Assembly: GCA_008638375.1 (NCBI GenBank)
Contig: CM018031.1
Span: 64,862,688-64,926,687 of the forward strand
Length of the DNA: 64,000 nt
Source: Nyssa sinensis
Taxonomy: Eukaryota > Streptophyta > Magnoliopsida > Cornales > Nyssaceae
Direction of reading: 5' to 3'
Each line of letters starts with the position of its first letter. The first letter of the stretch is position 1. The position numbers and the translations under genes are program-made. The notes below the pieces were generated by a model. That model was not told the origin of the DNA. It ran no database searches and saw nothing but the letters and a program-made list of their open reading frames with translations. This document shows, piece after piece, positions 58,986 through 64,000 of this stretch.

Positions 58986-60834
58986 AGATGAATTTTATTG
59001 ATTTGAACTTTTATGAATATCGAATGTGAACTATGATTGAACCTTGAATCTTGAATTGAGAACTATTGAACTATGATTTTGATTATCAGACTATGAAATT
59101 TGTTATCGAACTATGTTATCGAACCATGAGGTTGATTATGAACTATGACTATTGAATTTGAAAATGACTTTGAACCGTAACTATGATAGAGTTACAATAT
59201 TATACTACGATGTTGATTTGATTATGATTATTGATATTGAAAACGACTTTGAACCATAACTATGATTGAGTTACAAAAATTGAACTATAATGTTGATTTG
59301 ACTGTGACTATTGATATTGAAAATGACTTTGAACCATCTTTGAATTACAATACAAATTATTTTTACCAACTATGTTATTGGATCATTATTTTGATTGTGT
59401 TATGTTATCGATTTTGATTTACGAATGTGATTGAACTGAGATTATTGAAATGATTTTGATACTATTCTCTGATCTGTTGTACTTGATATGAAGTATTTGA
59501 ATTCCATATGAGTATATGCATTTCAGACTGTACTACATAGTAGTTTTGAAACCCTTGGCATGTTATGGAAGTACTCATTGGGCTTGTTGAAGCTCACCCC
59601 ATTCTATTCACATTTTTCAGGTAAGGACTAGACAACTTGCTTTCAGGTGATGCAGGATGAGTGCTTAAGTGACGAAGCAAGTTCTTTTTGATGAGTCCTT
59701 AACCGAAGATAGATTAGATATTTTTGGGATCTTATGTATTAAGTTATGTAATATTTTGCTACTCTTGACTTGGAGACTATGATCTTTGATGATGGCATTT
59801 GAATTAACTAATGAAGTGATGTAGCTTGTTCTGTGGATGATAAGAAAAAAAAAAAAATTTATTCCGCTGCGTAAATGGTATTTGGAAAATTACTGTGATT
59901 ATTGAAATAGGCCTCGGTGGCCGATCACGAACCCCTAATCCGTATAAGCTGGGTTACGGGGCGTGACATGAAAGTATTAGTGGTGTCCCACCTTTTCTCA
60001 ATTAGAGTGTAGAAAATATTTGTTCATGCTCGACATGGACTATTTGGTCTAAAAATGGCCCAAAACTGGCTACTCACAAACTTTTGGCATAAATCAGCCC
60101 ACCACTCCGCTATGTTTGCCGCAGAGCCCTGCGCTCGGATTTCCAAATCCGGCTGCAAGAAATCAAAACCAATATGTTAGAAAAGCCTTCCAAATGTAAC
60201 GAGCATGCCAAACAAGCATGAACCAAATGCAAAAAACCAAGGAAGAGCAAAAACTACCCATTCGGGCATTTTCACTAAGCGCCTGGTGTGCACCTCCCAA
60301 AAGGCACATTAGTGAAATGCCCATGCATCCATGCAATTAAAATTTCATGTAAGACGCTTTCAAAGAGTGAAAAAAAAAATCAAATGCATCAAGAATCAAC
60401 TCAAAAATCTCTAAACAATTGGAAAAAAACTTAAGAAAATTCATACTTGGCCGGTGCGATACCGTTGAGACAAATGGTTTGTCGCCTCTTAGAGCAAACT
60501 TGTGTTGTTCCTAAAAGCCAGGGACTGGTTTATATTGAAAGATTGTGCCATGCACTAGTTCCGGACATCGCCAAATCCTAGTCAATATCAAACATTGGGT
60601 CCAAGTCACCATGACCTTCACTTGATATTTTCTCTTGAAATTTTTGGATTTGTGGTTGGAAATCAAGTTGTTTGGTTTTTCGAGAGGTCAAAACCAATGC
60701 CAAATACTTCAATCTAACCTTTTTCACAACCCTGCAAAAAATGGTCACAAGAGTTCTTAGGAGAGAACACAAAAACACAATGAGAAAACTCAAAAGTCGC
60801 AACATTTTAAAACATTCTGCCTAGGCACTCACAA

Positions 60835-60905
60835 GTAGCCGATTGGCACACAGAGGGTGAAAACCCCCCTCTCTGTGTGTCGATCGACACATTGGGGTTG
60901 GGTAG
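60835..60905. repeat. Palindrome/stem-loop block B1 upstream of the PMD gene of element B
   Basis: TGTGTCGATCGACACA (60876-60891) is a perfect palindrome. To its left, CACACAGAGGG (60847-60857) faces CCCTCTCTGTGTG (60867-60879), giving a stem-loop like block A1. It lies about 210 bases upstream (minus strand) of the PMD start position, the same place as A1. Confidence 0.85.
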
Positions 60906-61239
60906 GCTAAGTTTTGGGCTTTGGCCCATTTTTGCGAATCTTGGCCATTTTCGCCAATTTCTTGTCAAAATCAAGCATTTTTTTGGGTTAGAATATGTCT
61001 AAAAATCCACCGTGATTCGACACTGAACATCAAAGGGAAAATCGATAATTTCTCAAATCTGGTCAATGTTGACCAACATGTCATTTAGTGGCGTCGACCC
61101 ACTATTCAAAATTTCCATCAAGTAACTCACGATTTTTTTAAAAGATTATACGTATGGCATTTTCTTTAGAGGTCCCTCAAGAACCGAGCCACGTCTTCCA
61201 AGAAAAATGTAACTGTTCATTTCTCAAACAAATCAAGAT

Positions 61240-62301
61240 CACGGTGTCAACTCAGTTCATTCCCTAATGAAGTTTGAACCATCATCATTTTCTTAAGGAA
61301 ATTCATCTTCCTAGTAAAATGTATTCTGGCATTCCCTATGGAGTCTTTATTCTCTATAAGAAATCGTTTGAGGACATAATGCATCTCAACAAAATTTTCT
61401 GAGGACGTAATCCATCTTGGCAATCCGTTCATCAAGGAAATAATCTCATGAAAATTCTATTAGGATAACATTATTTTTAGAAGAATCTTGTTAGGATAAC
61501 ATTTTTTTTGGGTAAGTTGTCCATTGCATCACATTTGATCAACCTATTAGGATAGCATTCCTTTCAGGTAAGTTGTTTGAGGATGCATTTCATCAATTTA
61601 TTAGGATAACAATCCTTTAAAGTAAGTTGTCTGAGGACGCATTTCATCAACCTGTTAGGATAGCATTCATTTCAAGTAAGTCGTCTCAGGACGCATTTCA
61701 TCAACTTGTTAGGATAGCATTCCTTTCAGGTAAGCCATCTAAGGATGCATTTTATTAACCTATTATGATGCAGTTCCCTCTTACGTAAGTCGTCTAAAGA
61801 CACATTTTATCAACCTATTAGGATGGAGTTCCCTTTTAGGTAAGTCGTTTAAGGATGCAAATTCATTATCTTATTAGGATAACATTTCTTTTAAGTAAGT
61901 CGTTTATCGTATTCTTTTTTATCAGTCTACTAGGATGGAATCCCCTTTTAGGTAAAACATTCGAGGACGTAAGACCATCTCATGAGAATTTAACCTCATG
62001 AATGACTTGTTAGGATCGCATTTCTTACTAAGTAAGGCTTTAAGGAGTCATTTTCAATGGCGTAAGCTCACAACAATCCTATTGAAAAAAATGTCTTTAG
62101 AAGAATTTGGTAAGGACAACACTCTTTTCCACTAGTCACGAACTATAAATTGTTTGATTTTCCTTAGGGCGATACATAGGAATCTCATATAAGAATGAGT
62201 CCGACCACATTAAAAAAAATCACAATCAAGGTCAAAATGGCTATCTCTTTTTCTTGAGTTGACGTTCACTTGCTTGCAAGTTCCATTAACGAGGGGTTTT
62301 C
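61240..62301 (+). repeat. 54-bp tandem array next to LTR B and purine tract
   Basis: At least six units between about 61540 and 61930 read TTAGGATAGCATTCCTTTCA, a GTAAGTCGTCT part and AGGA(C/T)GCATTTCATCAAC; weaker units continue to about 62060. Just before LTR B is GAGGGGTTTTC (62290-62301), the probable polypurine tract. The same layout exists, inverted, at 31789-32440. Confidence 0.8.
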
Positions 62302-64000
62302 TGTAGACATCTCATTTTGTGACCCTTGATTAAGTAGTAGCAATTCAGTAATTATAACAAGAAACTTACTTCGAGTAGTACTCTTCCTGACAACGTCTTA
62401 TTCCCATTAAAACTCCTCAAGAAAAAGTCATGTTCACATTAGGACTCCTCCTGTTAGAGTCCCAGTTCTATTAGGACTCCTTTTGACAGAGTCCTATTCT
62501 TGTTAGGATTCTCTTGCCAGAGTCTCAGTTCCATTAGGACTCCTCCTCATGGAGTTTTATTCCCGTTAGGACTCTCCTGCCAGAGTCCTAGTCCTAGTCC
62601 TGTTAGGACTCTCATGCTAGAGTCCATTCCCGTTAGGACTCTTTTGATAGAGTCCCAGTCCTAGTAGGACTCTCCCCGATAGAGTCCATTCCAGTCAGGA
62701 ACTCTTCTACTAGAATCCCAGTCTAAGTAGGACTCTTCCCATTAGAGCCCCACACCCAATAAGACTCTTCCTGTCGGAATTCCAATTTGGTTAGGACTAT
62801 TCTGCCTTTCGGATGGCATTTTGGTAATATCGACACCATGTTGCCTTTGGAGGGCATTTTAGTAATTTTGGCACAATCTTACCCTCAATAGGACTTCCTA
62901 GTCACTTAAGGGGCATTTTCATAATTTCTATATCATTTTACCCATCTAGGCGTAATTTGGTAATTTCAGCCATTTGGTGACAAATTGGGAGTAATTTAGT
63001 TATTTCACATATCTTGTGGCAATGTAGAGATTCTCCACCAAAATTGGAGGCAATTTGGTAATCTTGAGTGATAATAGTCTATTTAGGCATAATTAAGACT
63101 TTTCACTTTTAGAGTTTCCTATAGATCTGGTTGCTTAATATTTCCTTAAAATGAGATATATTGAGCCTAGATGTTGTTATTTTAGAGTTTATTTTTAATT
63201 AAATTCTATTTTTTCTTTTATCTTATTGGCTCTTGCATGTAGACATCAATTCTATTGGTTCTTGCATTGTCATAATTATTTATTAATTCATTTAGCTAGG
63301 ATAATTATTTAATTTTTTATTTATTTAATTAGATGATTATCACTCAAGACATGATCATAGCCCTTCGTTCTAGAGTTTCATCATAGGCCCTTGGATTGAA
63401 TCTCCATATTTTGCCTATAAATAGAGCCCACTGACCATCATTTTTAAACACATAATTTCCATAACGCTATGTTGTTAGTTTAATTCTAGAGTTCTCTCTA
63501 CAAGAACTCTCCCTCTTCTGAGGCCGAAGCCCTACTGAAGTGACAGTCTCTCTTTAAGAAGCAAGCAGAAGCGACGCTTTCCAAACTGAAGAACAAGCTA
63601 ACGATCTAGGCTGATTGAAGCATCAAGATTAGACTTTCTTAGCCAAAGTGTTACCCGACTCCTATGATTGAATAAGGTATGCCCTCAAACCCTTAACAAT
63701 TTTATTTTTTAGATCCGGTTGATCTCGCCTCTTTTATCGCCCTTGATAAAAGAAGGTAAACCAAATAATTACGTGACTCTGATTCTATTTTGTAAACAGA
63801 TACTGTAGGAAGCTTTCGTGCCCGAGTCAGATCTTCTTTCTGTCTTTTCTATTTTATTTTATTTCTTCATACCAGATTATTTAATACTTATCTTTTTTAG
63901 AGTCACATCTATCTCTTCTATTTTTTGATGACAAAATAACCTTGCAAGTGAATATTGGAGGCCGATCCATTCGGACTGGGCGGGGTGGGTGCTTAACACT
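62302..64000 (+). repeat. 3' LTR of gypsy element B, cut by the window end
   Basis: Starts TGTAGACATCTCATTTTGTG, then about 450 bases of diverged 40-bp repeats of the TTAGGACTC...GAGTCC kind (62350-62800). A GGCATTTTGGTAAT-type region comes next (62820-63060), then an AT-rich part and a GGGCGGGGTGGGTGC block at the window edge. All parts are present, inverted, in LTR A. The right end lies beyond the window. Confidence 0.75.

Larger units (their letters stand above)
56410..59968 (+). mobile_element. Solo LTR-like element S5
   Basis: TGTAACTGCCCCAACTCG...TACGGGGCGTGACA. Flanks TGGAA (56405-56409) and TGAAA (59969-59973) match at 4 of 5. It contains an (AAT)n run, purine-rich leader-like sequence (56868-56960) and GACTCAACGGCGAAGTCC-type modules (58030, 58188). 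Next are two 75-bp repeats (58840-58985), a degenerate GAACTATGATT-type region (59000-59460) and the module CATTGGGCTTGTTGAAGCTC (59577-59596). It is inserted inside the codons for NTFHLRFGEV of the PMD gene in element B. Confidence 0.85.
54838..60628 (-). pseudogene. PMD gene of element B, antisense to the element
   Basis: Minus strand. Exon 1 reads SSEGHGDLDPMFDID near 60590-60625, with the start codon position changed to ATA (60628-60626). The next exon follows the acceptor TTTCTTGCAG and begins at 60152 (PDLEIRAQGSAANIAEWWADL). It includes EKRWDTTNTF up to the solo LTR at 59969 and HLRFGEVTLTLLPG from 56409 on. Later blocks are QRFFNQFGYITSYLEEL (55500-55560) and EAFSTFNVSVMIDDGNFRPEK (55335-55400). 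ENEDTEEEEAPSYQS ends at TGA 54838-54840. The intron position matches the gene of element A. The copy is broken by S5, stops and a lost start. Confidence 0.72.

Noticed and set aside
22197..64000. Elements A and B as the two ends of one giant element with LTRs 30188-31788 and 62302-64000
   Set aside because: The two LTRs are inverted to each other and each borders its own antisense cassette, so they are two elements, not one LTR pair.

Overview
The window looks like a transposon-dense stretch of a eudicot plant nuclear genome. The reasons are the AT-rich composition, intron-containing plant-type coding exons, plant L1-like LINEs, hAT-type MITEs, a TRIM with a plant-type primer site, and Ty3/gypsy elements with a second RNase H domain. 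The species cannot be named from the sequence. Only one ordinary host gene is supported: two clean exons of a small membrane protein on the minus strand at 20269-20793. Its later exons were not found.

Left part (1-21900). From 1 to 5567 there is a decayed LTR remnant, two tRNA-derived SINE-like pieces and two sister hAT-type MITEs (2063-3405 and 3657-4977), each with an 8-bp target duplication. From 5568 to 17069 there are at least six 5'-truncated L1-like LINE pieces in both orientations. Two carry recognisable target duplications, and one is interrupted by a miniature LTR element flanked by a duplicated LINE segment. At 18090-19042 a TRIM forms a chain of four 194-195-bp LTRs. The host gene fragment follows.

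Right part (about 21950-64000). This is a nested pile of LTR elements. Two related Ty3/gypsy elements, called A and B here, face away from each other. A is sense on the minus strand, with its 3' LTR at 31788 and below. B is sense on the plus strand, with its 3' LTR at 62302 and above. They meet near 45850. Between pol and the 3' LTR each carries two genes in antisense orientation: a plant mobile domain (PMD, aminotransferase-like) gene that still has an intron, and a DUF7745-like gene. Both genes are interrupted by frameshifts and stops. Each antisense gene is preceded by a compact block built on the palindrome GTGCCGATCGGCAC.

Into A and B five solo-LTR-like elements of 3.2-4.0 kb have jumped (34014, 39440, 45952, 49815 and 56410), with TG...CA ends and 5-bp target duplications (three perfect, two with one mismatch). 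A separate Tat-like gypsy element (22197-30182, duplication ATGGG) sits in the LTR of A. It has lost protease and reverse transcriptase, so its gag zinc knuckle is fused in frame to RNase H. It also carries an antisense accessory gene, of the 'putative gypsy type transposon' kind, with introns.

The genes therefore describe retroelement biology more than host physiology. The recurring theme is intron-bearing accessory genes placed antisense between integrase and the 3' LTR, seen in three elements of two families in one window. All family names rest on reading motifs; no database search was run.
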